64,000 bases of DNA, from the NCBI GenBank assembly GCA_900239685.1, contig OENT01000667.1:1-64000 (forward strand), written 5' to 3'. Positions 49,622 to 59,901 of this stretch are shown here, one piece after another. How positions within the stretch are numbered: position 1 is the stretch's first letter; the number at the start of each line of letters is the position of its first letter. The notes beneath the pieces were generated by a model. That model did no database searches and was not told the DNA's origin. It saw nothing but the letters and a program-made list of their open reading frames with translations. The position numbers and the translations under genes were made by a program. The DNA comes from Rotaria macrura (lineage: Eukaryota > Rotifera > Eurotatoria > Philodinida > Philodinidae).

Positions 49622-51070
49622 ATGAGCATTCAACATAATGTTATTGGTCCTGTATCAGCCCAAGGTTTATCGAATCCGTATGGAGCATTAAAAAACTTTG
49701 AGATCATTAAACAACTCGGTAGTGGTCATTTTTCTATTGTTTATTCTGCTCGAAATCGGTTTAATAATGTTTTTGTTGCTCTGAAAAAAGTTGAAGTAGG
49801 ATGATTTATCACATGAGATATCAATTGTCATGTTATTTTCCTTTTTCTAGCTTGGTCAGATGACCGATTCTAAAGCTATTGAAGATTGTAAACGTGAAAT
49901 AAGTTTGCTTCAAGTATGAGTTTACTTCATGAAAAATAATATATCATTGCCATTGTTTTAGCAACTAAATCATCCAAATGTAATTAAATACATATCTCAT
50001 TTTGTCGAAGATAATGATTTATATATTGTTTTGGTACGAATTCATCGATTTTCATATTGAAATAATTAAAAGAATTTCTCGATTGACATGAATTTAGGAA
50101 TTAGCTAGTGCAGGTGATTTAGCTCATATGATCAAATTTTTTGTTAAAAATAATAAGCGAATGCCTGAGAAAACAATATGGAAATTTTTTCGTCAAATTT
50201 GCAGTGGTCTTGAACACATGCATTCAAAAAGAATCATGCATAGAGGTATAGATAAAAAAATGCAAAGTTTTTCTCTGTTAGAAAAACAAAATTAATTTTT
50301 TCTTTCCTCTAAAATAATACTAGATATTAAACCGGCAAATATTTTTGTAAGTGCTGAAGGTATTGTCCGACTTGGCGATCTTGGCTTAGGTCAGTTTGAA
50401 TTATGTTATCATTTCATTCTATTATAATTCTATTGAAACTGTTACAAAGGTCGCTTTTTTGGCTCGAAAACAAACTCAGCTCATTCTATGGTTGGAACAC
50501 CGTAAGTTTCAACAATCGATCAAACATATGTAAATATTTCTATTGAAATTAGATATTACATGTCTCCCGAGCGTATTCATGAACATGACTTGGGTTATGA
50601 TTTTCGATCTGATATCTGGTCACTTGGTTGCATTTTATACGAAGTAAAGTTAAATTGTTCCTTTATCAGGACTTTTCTCAGGAATGTCTAATTTTTAGAT
50701 GGCAGCACTTCGTTCTCCATTTTACGAGCCCAATCTGAATCTCATGCTATTACGTGGAAAAATCTTAGCACTTGATTATGCACAATTACCAGCAAATGTG
50801 TTTTCACATGAAGTTTGCATTTTCTTTCAATGCCATTATTCAATGTTTAAGTCTCTATGTTCTTTCGAATAGCTTCGTCATCTTGTTGCAAAATGTCTGG
50901 TATTGGATCCTGAAGAACGTCCAGATGTAACTGAAGTTAATCATATAGCTCAAGCGATGTATGCAAGATTTGTTGAACAAGCCAACGCAACTAATATTAC
51001 TCCGACACCAACGTCAACATCACGAGATGATGCAGCTTGTGGAAGTGTTACGCCTGTTAATAACCAATAA
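49622..51070 (+). CDS. NEK7: NEK6/NEK7-type mitotic protein kinase (325 aa)
   Basis: Ser/Thr kinase of the NIMA family; vertebrate NEK6/7 act downstream of NEK9 in spindle assembly. Nine exons: 49622-49795, 49851-49913, 49962-50033, 50098-50245, 50324-50389, 50450-50501, 50553-50643, 50699-50812, 50873-51070, all in phase. Residues 33-40 are the glycine loop (GSGHFSIV), K55 is the catalytic lysine (VALKK), E74 the helix-C glutamate, HRD at 151-153 with KPAN, and the DFG position reads DLG (171-173), as is normal for NEK6/7. The activation segment has AHSMVGTP, S187 matching the NEK9-phosphorylated serine, then YYMSPERIHE. NHPNVIKY, RSDIWSLGCILYEMAAL and PEERPDVTEV further support the assignment. 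It is about 23 residues longer than human NEK7 because of a Thr/Ser/Asn-rich tail. It follows UBE2J2 at 163 nt. Confidence 0.96.
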
Positions 51071-52091
51071 ATATTTGATTTATTCATATTGTGATATCTT
51101 TTCTTTTCCATATTCCGTCCATTTTAAAACAGTGAGAATGGCGAATGATTCATTTTTGACCGGTCTTAAGCTCTTTTTCTTTTTGAACAAAATAAATTGA
51201 TAATAAAAACTTTTATTGATGTATATTTCAGTTTTTTGTTTTATTTTTAAAAGAAAAAAAATATTAATTTTAAACTATTTTCTTTCATTATACACATTTA
51301 GCATTCCTATCTGTCGAACACCATTATTTTATTTTTTGTCATGCATTTTTAATTTGTTTTCATCAGTTATGTTCTTTTTTTTTTCTTCTCTGGTGTATAT
51401 TATACATGTGTTGGAAAAGAGCAACGAATGAGAAATATAAATATATACACATACTAAAATAAAATTTGAAATTTCCTCTTTCGAATAGTTTAATGTGATG
51501 AAAAAGTGAATGCTCATATCGATTCATTGGATAAACTCAAACAAATAGAAATTCATCTATTGTGAAAAATCAAATCGGATTCAACTTTTTGAATACTCAC
51601 ATCAAGAGTAGTATATCTGGAACATGCCAATACATCAAGTTCTACGATTTAACAGATCAGAATATCTCCTATAGGAAAGTCTGTCAATCTTAATTAATCC
51701 TTGAAGGAGGTTGGATGCCACAATCTTTTGAGGCATTGGATCTCTGTTGATCAAATCTCATTTATAAATATACTTTGACATCCAGTATATGAAGAGTGAT
51801 TATTAACATTTTTACAAAATTCAATATATTTAGAGGTACATTTTACGCAGTGCTGAATATTTTCAATTCGATGGTGACGAACAATGTTTGACAGTGTCAA
51901 CTTCTTAAAACAACAAATTACAGATCTTTATAGTTCTTTTTTATTGGTATACTTATTAATCGAAAGATTCATTATAATGATATGCTTAAATTCCAAACTT
52001 ACAAGAACATCTTTCACTCTCCAATGTAATAATAAATCACAGTCTTTATTAATAATCTACATACATGAAAATTTCCGGAGAAAATTCCCAC
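51071..52091. other. Intergenic stretch, nothing recognised
   Basis: Sequence after the kinase gene, with several AATAAA-like runs near 51190. Short hydrophobic frames on both strands at 51216-51517 reflect T-rich or A-rich composition. Confidence 0.4.
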
Positions 52092-52684
52092 AAATTTTAA
52101 TTAAGATTCGTGTATCGGTACACCATTGCATCTTAGTGAAAATTCGGAAAGAATCACAGTATATATTGACATTTCACGTAGACATTGCATTTTTCTTTGT
52201 CTATCTCTTATCGGTTCGTATAAGAACCCTAGATTTTCAGAAGAGCCGAATCTTTGAAATTCGATCTGAAACATTCCGTATTGATGCACTTCAACTCAAT
52301 AAGCTTCAATCAAAAATATTCAGACGTTTTCAAAAAACAATCTATTTAAGTTATAGATGATTGGAAAAACTCAAAATCTAGCCGCTATTTATGAAAACGA
52401 ATCTATATCTAAAAATTCTCATATATTGAACGAACCTTGCTCACAGTGTCTGAATGTTATTAATCGAAGCTTGTTTAGTTAAAGTGCATCGATAAGGAAA
52501 GTTTCAGATCGAAATTCAAAGATTCGGTTCTTCTCAAAAATCTGGTGTTCTTTCACGAATCGATGAAAAATAGTCATAGAAAAATTCAACATCTCGGTCA
52601 CTTCTCAGTATGAACTCAAATCCTTTCACACTTTTTCACTAGCATGCAATATTGTATTTATAGACGAAAGTACATTGAAAATTA
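52092..52684. repeat. Long diverged inverted repeat (foldback-like)
   Basis: Arms at about 52092-52325 and 52447-52684 are reverse complements with roughly 75-80% identity by eye, separated by about 120 bp. The best core pairs 52241-52272 with 52501-52532, with only two mismatches in 32 positions. The 158-codon plus-strand frame at 51884-52360 runs through the left arm and is probably not a gene. This could be an old foldback transposon or an inverted duplication. Confidence 0.8.
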
Positions 52685-53697
52685 CGAAGAAAACTACGGG
52701 AGGTTCCATCGTTATTTATATTAGGTTAGAATGACTCATAATACTCAATCGATCGATTGTGAAGGATAAAATGAGTAAAGCATAGAAAATATTTGTTTTA
52801 GATGAATTTACATTTCCACCTTGCTAAACAAAACATGTTCAATACACCAATACAAATTTTCATTATTGATGACGTGTTGAATATGTAACAAAAACAAACT
52901 CACCAAGAAAGAAATCAAATCAGCAGAATTCGAAAATGTATTGATGTTTTCTAAAGAAGCGTGTGAATGGTCTAAGATTCCTGTCGATTTATTATATTCT
53001 GATTATTCTTTCAGAAAAGCAGTTTTTATAAGATTGAGTAGAGCACCGAACCGAACGATCTATGATCAGGAAAAGGTTCAAGTCGATAGTTAAGACATGT
53101 GAAAAAGAGTTCTATAAAATACGAAGCGAAGTAACATGGTACGTTAAAATTAATTATATTTACTAATCCTTTCGATAATGATTGTATAAGTTGTTCATTG
53201 ATTCATTGATTAGATTTATGTTTCTTACTAAGCCATCAGAAATAAGAAAGATACGTTTTTTGGTTCGATTACAAATCATGACAGAAAAACACGCGATCAC
53301 TCATTACTTCCCTACTAAAAATGAGTTTCAAATTTATACTGAATTCACAAATTTTCAATATTTATTCAATCTAGTTGACTCTCAGTTATATAAGTACATT
53401 TCTATCTCTGGTAAATTGAAGAACGTTCGATTTTATTATTATCTTATTATTTTTATCTGATTTTCATTAGATTTCAATTATACTTTGCTATTTATGTAAA
53501 GATTGATGAATCAGTTAATATTTCATATACAAATATGGGTTAATAAAATATTACTCTTCGTATCTATAAGAAACTCGATGTAATTGCGGAGGATGAATTC
53601 AACTGATTGACGTTTATTACTATATCATCGATTGAATAAAATGTTTCTGGTAAAACTGCATTATGGAAAGTTTATTAATGGTATATATCAGAGATTC
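52685..53697. other. Intergenic stretch, nothing recognised
   Basis: AT-rich. The 92-codon plus-strand frame at 53182-53460 shows no motif. Confidence 0.35.
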
Positions 53698-53800
53698 GAG
53701 ACTCGCCTCGCCTCGCACTGCTACTAGGCGAGGCGAGTCGGCATTTTCTGCACCGTGAGAGCACGTGTTGACTTTGTAACTCGCCGAGTCGACTCGCCTA
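53698..53800. repeat. GC-rich GACTCGCC hairpin cluster
   Basis: A perfect 14-bp stem pairs GACTCGCCTCGCCT (53700-53713) with its complement (53726-53739) around a 12-nt loop. About 40 bp further on, ACTCGCCGAGTCGACTCGCC (53779-53798) repeats the same word in both orientations. The patch is strikingly GC-rich in an AT-rich region. Its role is unknown. Confidence 0.85.
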
Positions 53801-54869
53801 TACTTAGAATGTTATTTTTGATGAATAAATGGCAAATCTTTAATGATATCTTTCGATTTTATGCAGCTCTTTCTAAGCGTTTCCATTTTTAGTGACGTTT
53901 ATTAAATCGGGACTATGAATTAGTGTGCAGGGTGTCTCAACAATCAGCTTAAAAAAGAAAACTGTATATCTCTACAGTGATGAACAAATGATCTGATGTT
54001 TTTCGTGATGGTAGAGGATACTTCCAAGCTTCTATTCAAGTGGTAGCGGCTTATTAACCCACTTGAAAGCTAGCATCATCTACTTGAACACGGAGTTTGA
54101 CCTTTGCCAACACACTTCTATCAGTCGTCAACCAATAAAAATAGAAATGTATCCAAAAGTTTATTCACAAGTTCCAGTTTTTAGAGATTGTTATACTGTT
54201 CATTTTGGTTAAAAAATTGTTCTATTTTCATCAACAACTAACAGTATCAGAGACAAAGTACTAGAAAATGTCGTGTGGTTTAACAAGCACTATTTGCCGT
54301 TCTCCAGTATTTTGACTCGGGCAACACCTTTTCTTGACGAGCATAGAAAATTTGTTAACGAAAATGTTCAGCAAAAAAGAGCTCTAAAAATATGATTTGT
54401 CGGTGAGTTCTCGAATACCTTTACTTTCTTTTCACTGTTCAAAGAAGCATTTTGCCACAATTTAACTGACGTCACTGGTGTTTTCAAATCTTTTCAGTGC
54501 AAACAGATTTGAGAAGATTTTGTGAAGTTAGACAGAATAGAGAAAACTGAAGAAGTCAAATAAAGTATTACATAATTTTGAAAATCTACGAACAGAAGAA
54601 TCCGCATTAAATTATAGAAACTCCAAATTTATAGTTTATCCTGTCCATAGAAATGTAAAATTTTCTGTGTTAGATAAGTGATAATAATTCTAAGTGATGT
54701 TATTGAACCTTTTATTGATGAATAAAAATTTCGAGCCATTCTCTTCTATCAGGAAAAACAATTAGTTCATTTGATCATAATCCTTTGCAGCTATGCAGTC
54801 TTCTTTTTCTTAGATGACTTTTAGCACACTCTGGATACACGTATATTTAATTATTCAGTCTAGTCCAAC
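53801..54869. other. Intergenic stretch, possible decayed repeat
   Basis: No coding sequence is recognised. A CAGGGTGTCTCAACAATC word near 53928 resembles terminal motifs of some DNA transposons, and an inverted word pair TTCAAGTGG / CCACTTGAA lies at 54036-54065. No matching far end was found. Confidence 0.3.
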
Positions 54870-55123
54870 CAATGTTCTTCATAGGAATCTGAAATAGGAT
54901 GCACGGGTACACTTTGTTTTTCAGGATACCATGTATCAGTACACATTGTTTTGTAGACCAAGGTGTACAAAGTGTACGAGAAACGTAAAACTGGTGTCTT
55001 GTCACAAAATAAAAGTTTTATTTCATATTCCACTTTAATAAGCGCATGAAGATTTATAATACATCAAAGTAAAATGCTTTTTAATCGCAAAGGAAAAGGA
55101 GATCTGACTGAATAAAAGATATC
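54870..55123 (+). repeat. Left terminal inverted repeat of the 2.9-kb element
   Basis: The outer 180 bp match the right end with only a handful of differences; the inner 70 bp are more diverged. It contains several GTGTAC/GTACAC words (GGGTACACTTTG, CAGTACACATTG, GGTGTACAAAGTGTACG), which could be binding sites for the mobilising protein. Confidence 0.9.
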
Positions 55124-55126
55124 AAC

Positions 55127-55594
55127 TGCCCAAGCAGACAAAATTTTTCAAAAACGCGTTAAAACGCCTGAAAATGCACTGAAAATCGAGAAAAGTGGAC
55201 GTGTTCGGATGGCAATCAACGTCCCCGATTGTGAGGGAAAAGCGCTCATTTCTCCACCTCCTTGTGTATTTAATGGCGTTTTCAGCCAAAAAACAATTGT
55301 GAATCCATAAAAAAAAGATAAATAGGGGTCTTCTCATTAATACTTAAAAACTTTATTATGATCCCGTCATTTATAACGACTATGCAATAAACGACTACCA
55401 TTTCTCTTTTTTTATGGATTTACAATTGTTCTTTCACTGAGAATGCGATTCAACGCACAAGGACGTGAGGAAATGACCACTTTTCACTCACAATCGGGAA
55501 CGTCGATTGGCATCCAAACACGTCCACTTTTATTGATTTTCCGTCCATTTTCAGGCACTTTAACGTGTTTTTGAAAAATTTTGTCTGTTTGGGT
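55127..55594. mobile_element. Foldback element nested at the left side
   Basis: Arms at about 55127-55330 and 55391-55594 are inverted copies (CCCAA-CAGACAAAATTTTT at both tips) with about 80-85% identity and a 60-bp spacer. Apparent open frames on the minus strand (55122-55337, 55450-55845) arise from this repeat. It lies just inside the left terminal repeat and has no counterpart on the right, so it probably inserted after the larger element formed. Confidence 0.8.
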
Positions 55595-55825
55595 GACACA
55601 CTCATCAAACATTCTGATTCATCCACATCTTGATCATACCCAATAGATAAACGTCTTCCATGCATAAACGTTCGAAAACTGTAAATCAAAATGTACAATG
55701 AAATTTTAGTATGTTTAGCGTACACGCTGTTTTTTCTGCACTGTCTAAAACAGTGTGTAAATTCTGTGTTATTAGGGTAGTGTAGATTTTGTTTTGCTGG
55801 GCACACTCTTTCATTTAGAACACTG
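55594..55825 (-). repeat. Inner inverted repeat, left copy
   Basis: Reverse complement of 56815-57047 with about 80% identity. Shared words include GAAAGAGTGT-CCCAGCAAAACAAAAT and CAGTTTTCGAAC-TTTATGC. The greater divergence than the outer repeats suggests that it is older, or that the outer ends were homogenised. Confidence 0.85.
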
Positions 55826-56409
55826 AACCCTAGAATGTTTCTCATCGAAATAAACTACTTCCCTGTGAAAATATTCGAAATTGCTAGTGGAAAATTCCCT
55901 TCTGTCATCTTGCCATTCCACTTCTCGTTCTATATCAACAATCCTCAAATATTCGAGGATGCCTCAAGAAATTGTAACATCAAGACAGAATGTAAACTTC
56001 TGCTAAGTATCACAATTTAATAAAAAAAACTACTTCCATCAGCAAAGATATAAAATTCTTCCATCAAGCATTTTCATTCATCATGCAATATCGTTCCCTA
56101 GTTGACCTAGACAAACTATGACCAGAAATCTATTCCATTCAAACCGATTCACAACACATCTAATCGGCAACTTCAGTGTCGATCGGATGAATTCAATATT
56201 GAAGAATTATTTTCGGCTGAAAATATTCCAACTTCAACATTGGAAAAACTTTCAACGCTCATGTCCTTTTCAATTATGTTGTGCTACAAGAAATTATGGA
56301 ACATCATCTCTCTCCCAACCAAAAGCAACTCAGATTGAACAGAATCAGCAGCTTGCTACTCAATCAAATCCTTCCGACAGGAAACAATTCATTCCATAAG
56401 ATAATAGTT

Positions 56410-56815
56410 AGAATTCGTTGACGGTAAAATTTAACCTGTGAAAATATTGTGTATCATTTTTAGTAAGAGATAGTCCAGAGAAAACGTTTCTGGGATTAAA
56501 ACCGATTGGAAACAAGTCAAATGAACAGGTTCAAGTTCGATCAACCGTTTCTGATACGAAAATACTCATTGATTGAAAACATAGACAGAATTCGTCCACG
56601 AAAAAATAAAACTTATGTTAGCGTTGCGAATGATTTTCAGTCACATGTAAACTAAAATAGCGTCTTAGATTCAAAGACAATTGGAAACAAGTCAAATGAA
56701 CAGGTTCAAATTCGATAAAATTTTTCCAATAGAAAATAATTCATTCGATAAAAAAAAGTCAGAAACCGGCGAGGAAAAAATTTAATTTATGTTAACGCTG
56801 TCTATGATTTTGAGC
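56410..56815 (+). repeat. Tandem repeat, about 175-bp unit
   Basis: Units begin near 56410, 56587 and 56761. The clearest shared word is TTGGAAACAAGTCAAATGAA (about 56506 and 56681), followed by CAGGTTCAA-TTCGAT in both. Two full copies and a partial third are seen. The array sits between the inner inverted repeats of the 2.9-kb element. Confidence 0.8.
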
Positions 56816-57047
56816 AGTGTTCTTAGTGAAAGAGTGTACCCAGCAAAACAAAATGTACGATACCCTAATAAAACAGAATTTACAGACTGTTTTACACGCT
56901 GCAGAAAAAAAACAGTGTACGCTATACACACTGAAATTTCATTGTACACTTTGTTTTTAACAGTTTTCGAACCTTTATGCTTCCAAGAAATTTATCTATT
57001 GCGCATGGTCAAGCTGTGGATGAGTCAGAGTGTTTGGTGAATGTGTC
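56815..57047 (+). repeat. Inner inverted repeat, right copy
   Basis: Partner of 55594-55825. The similarity stops at GTGTCA, exactly where the foldback element begins on the left side, which marks a shared boundary. Confidence 0.85.
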
Positions 57048-57526
57048 ATTTGATGGGAACCCGAAAGTTGCGCACGAAATGTTGTACTTTAGTTTATTGG
57101 TAGAAAATAATCAAAACAAAAAAAGATACAGCGAAACATTCGAACATTTCTAATTGAAATTCAATATGAATTATGGTGAGAGATGTATAATAGGTAGAGA
57201 TGATTATCCTATCAAATGACTAACGAATTTTGATCAGTCAATAACTGATCTGATTGATACTTTGACGCAATTAAGTTAAGCTCATTTTGAGAACGAAAAT
57301 GTTTCCTATAAAAGAAGAGAGAAGAGTACAAACTATACGAACTGATTGTTCTCTACATTATTCAGTCGTATGTTACTGCTGTTCAATTCGCTACTAGTGG
57401 AGCCACATCCACCCTCTGTTTGAATTTATGATTTAAAACATAAAGTCAATAATATTTTTTTCTTTTATTTTGTTAAATATTTGATAACAGTTAGTACTTA
57501 GTGCGCATCTTTCGTAGACCCCATTC

Positions 57527-57774
57527 GATAACTTTCATTCAGTCAGGTCTCTTTTTTGATTTAAAAGCATTTTACTTTTATGTATTATCAATCTTGATGC
57601 GCTTATTAAAGTGGAATATGAAATAAAAGTTTTATTTTGTGACAAGACACCAGTTTTACGTTTCTCGTACACTTTGTACACCTTGGTCTACAAAACAATG
57701 TGTACTGATACATGGTATCCTGAAAAACAAAGTGTACCCGTGCATCCTATTTCAGATTCCTATTAAGAACATTG
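57527..57774 (-). repeat. Right terminal inverted repeat of the 2.9-kb element
   Basis: Inverted copy of 54870-55123; the outer end reads AAGAACATTG. Confidence 0.9.
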
Positions 57775-58245
57775 ATTTTGAGTAAGACGTGGAAGAAAAA
57801 GACAATCTGTCTGTTTCAAGAACCATCGAAAACAGATGAAATGGGAAGCTAGAGACAAAATCGAAGGTGTCGGATAGAAAAGTGTTGATTTGGTGATACA
57901 ATATCTAATATTACTTGATGGCGATTTTTCATCTAAGTTGTGGCATTACCTTGGTGTGTAATGAAAGAATCTTTATGTTTAAAAATCGATAGAGTAAAAG
58001 TGCAATGAGGAGCCAATTCTGTTTGTCGTTTTAATCGTCGTATTGGATCTGATATTGTGAGACTACTATCTTTTTAACTAGTTTGTCTATATATGTTCGT
58101 ATTTTCTGTTTTTGTGACATGATGTTTTGGAAGAGTTTTATTGGATGTGAGTGTGGGTGTAGGTTCAATCTGTGTTGTCTTTGATTGAAATGGTATAGAG
58201 ACATACACAACAAAATTACTACCGAACCTACACCCGTAGTTTTTT
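57775..58245. other. Short intergenic stretch
   Basis: Nothing recognised. A G/T-rich run (gtgagtgtgggtgtagg) lies near 58145-58165. Confidence 0.35.
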
Positions 58246-58856
58246 CAATTCCTAATTATATTGGATCAGTAATAACATGTTTAATAGAAGAACTCTAAGA
58301 TGGACGATCACTTGCTGATCAAAAAAAAGCGGGAAAATACAATAAATATCATGATACTCAATCATGGATATGACAAATCGTATCAGGTTTGATTTAAATT
58401 CATTAAAAATAATATTATCCACCGCGATATCACAGTTCAAAATGTATTTTTGAAAGCTAAAATTTTAAAATTTGACGATCTAGGTGTTGCTGTTGCAGGT
58501 TCCAAAACGATCGTGATTTTCATCAACTTCATCAATCAGCTAATGGAGATCCTATATGTATTCGATCTGAAATGTACGCAGGCAAACCGCATGATATATA
58601 TGTTGACATTTTCGGAGTCAGAATCGTCTTGTTAAGTTTAGTACTACAAACTACGAAACCATCTTACTATAATAAACCGATTGGACTTACTTTCCATTAT
58701 GGAAATCAAGTAGATGCAATTTTGCAAGATTTGAACATGGAATCACACAATACATTTCGAGCAACTTTGAAAAGTACGCTTGAACCTAGAAGAACTAGTC
58801 GACTTTCAAGCATCGGATATAAAATGGTGTCCAATATTGTAACAGCTTCTTGACAA
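58246..58856 (+). pseudogene. Decayed protein-kinase catalytic domain
   Basis: Recognisable kinase landmarks lie in order but in different frames. LIEEL-stop-DGRSLADQKKAGKY (hinge and helix D), SWI-stop-QIVSGL (helix E), NNIIHRDITVQNVFLKAKI (catalytic loop with HRD and Asn), LKFDDLGVAVAG (DFG region), then SEMYAGKPHDIYVDIFGVRI and VLLSLVL (APE region and helix F, with SE for PE), ending in a degraded C-lobe at a TGA at 58851-58853. At least two in-frame stops and two frame changes are present, so it cannot encode a working kinase. The parent is probably a host kinase from an expanded invertebrate family; no close relative is in this window. It lies about 470 bp from the end of the 2.9-kb element. 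Confidence 0.75.
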
Positions 58857-59901
58857 TAAATGGTTACACTATGAACATAAACAAGCATCCACATTTTCAA
58901 GATAGACCTATATATATATATATATGATTCGTATATTGACAATATAGAATCTGAATCATCTTTCATTTGATCATATTTCATGCATGAACTTTGCTGAACA
59001 ACTGATAATCTGTATGCATCTGTGCATCGATAGATTTGCCAACCATTAGATATTTTCAAGCCTTTGCCTTCTAATTATCATCCATATATAAACACAGTGA
59101 TGAATGAATGACTCATTGAAGTTGCTTTTGTGTCTTAATACCAGCGAAAAGATGTAACAATCCGATATAATAAAAATAGATTCTCATTTTGACAAAATTT
59201 ACTGTTGCAGTTATCTGCAAAAGGGTGTGGGCGTATGCCAGTATCGATGCGTGTTTGTCTAGTATTTATTTACACTCCACATGTACACATTCACACTATC
59301 AAAGAGTTCTATAAAATGTGATAAATTGGGTGTGGGTATAATTATGTCTTCTTTTTCTCAACACTCACGCTCACATTCACACCCTCTAGTATTTCGCTGT
59401 TGTTCTCTGTCTCAAGAAAGGACTGTCAATATTGTGATGTTATACATAATTCAATTCATGATATGAGAAAAACAGTAAACCCGAAGTCATACGAAAGATT
59501 CAAATGTGCAATGAAAAGTTGATCTTTTACAACTTTTGAAGCCAGAAAAATGTTTTTTAGTACAAAACGTCGACGTGTAATTCGATTATCTCATACTTTA
59601 TTGGGTGAAACTTTTTATTACTACAAAGTTGATATTATTTCAGAAAAAGATCTGAAGTGGTTATTTTTGAAAAATTCAGCTGTTTCTTCAGAAGGCAGCG
59701 AAAGTTCTATCTAGTTATCTTTCAAGACGTTGGTATCTAATTTCTTCTAATATCACATGCCTTTTTAAAATAAATAATAATTAATCAACTCTATCAAAGT
59801 AGTATACAACAGTTGGTTATTGAACAATAGAATAGTCAAGTATTGAAAAGCGGTTGCAGAAAGTTCTCACATTTATTAGTTTCATATAAGTTAATATTGA
59901 A
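58857..59901. other. Intergenic stretch, nothing recognised
   Basis: Contains a short (TA)n at about 58908-58926. Small frames at 58706-59059 (minus) and 59281-59466 (plus) have no domain. The 3' end of the MSP-domain gene should lie at its right edge. Confidence 0.4.

Larger units (their letters stand above)
54870..57774. mobile_element. 2.9-kb non-autonomous DNA element with long terminal inverted repeats
   Basis: The ends are inverted copies of about 250 bp (54870-55123 and 57527-57774), starting CAATGTTCTT and nearly identical over the outer 180 bp. Inside are a foldback element, a second inverted-repeat pair and a tandem array of about 175-bp units, so the unit is nested and nearly symmetrical. 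No transposase is recognised. The small frames at 55835-56020 and 56118-56399 show no known domain. The most likely reading is a non-autonomous DNA transposon whose ends are much less diverged than its inner repeats. No target-site duplication is clear at the outer boundary. Confidence 0.8.

Noticed and set aside
51884-52360. 158-codon plus-strand open frame
   Set aside because: It crosses the left arm of a long inverted repeat, has no domain, and its composition matches intergenic DNA.
53928-54869. Possible transposon starting CAGGGTGTCTCAACAATC
   Set aside because: The word resembles a DNA-transposon tip, but no matching opposite end or coding region was found.
55450-55845. 131-codon minus-strand frame inside the 2.9-kb element
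   Set aside because: It spans the foldback arm and the inner inverted repeat; no transposase or other domain.
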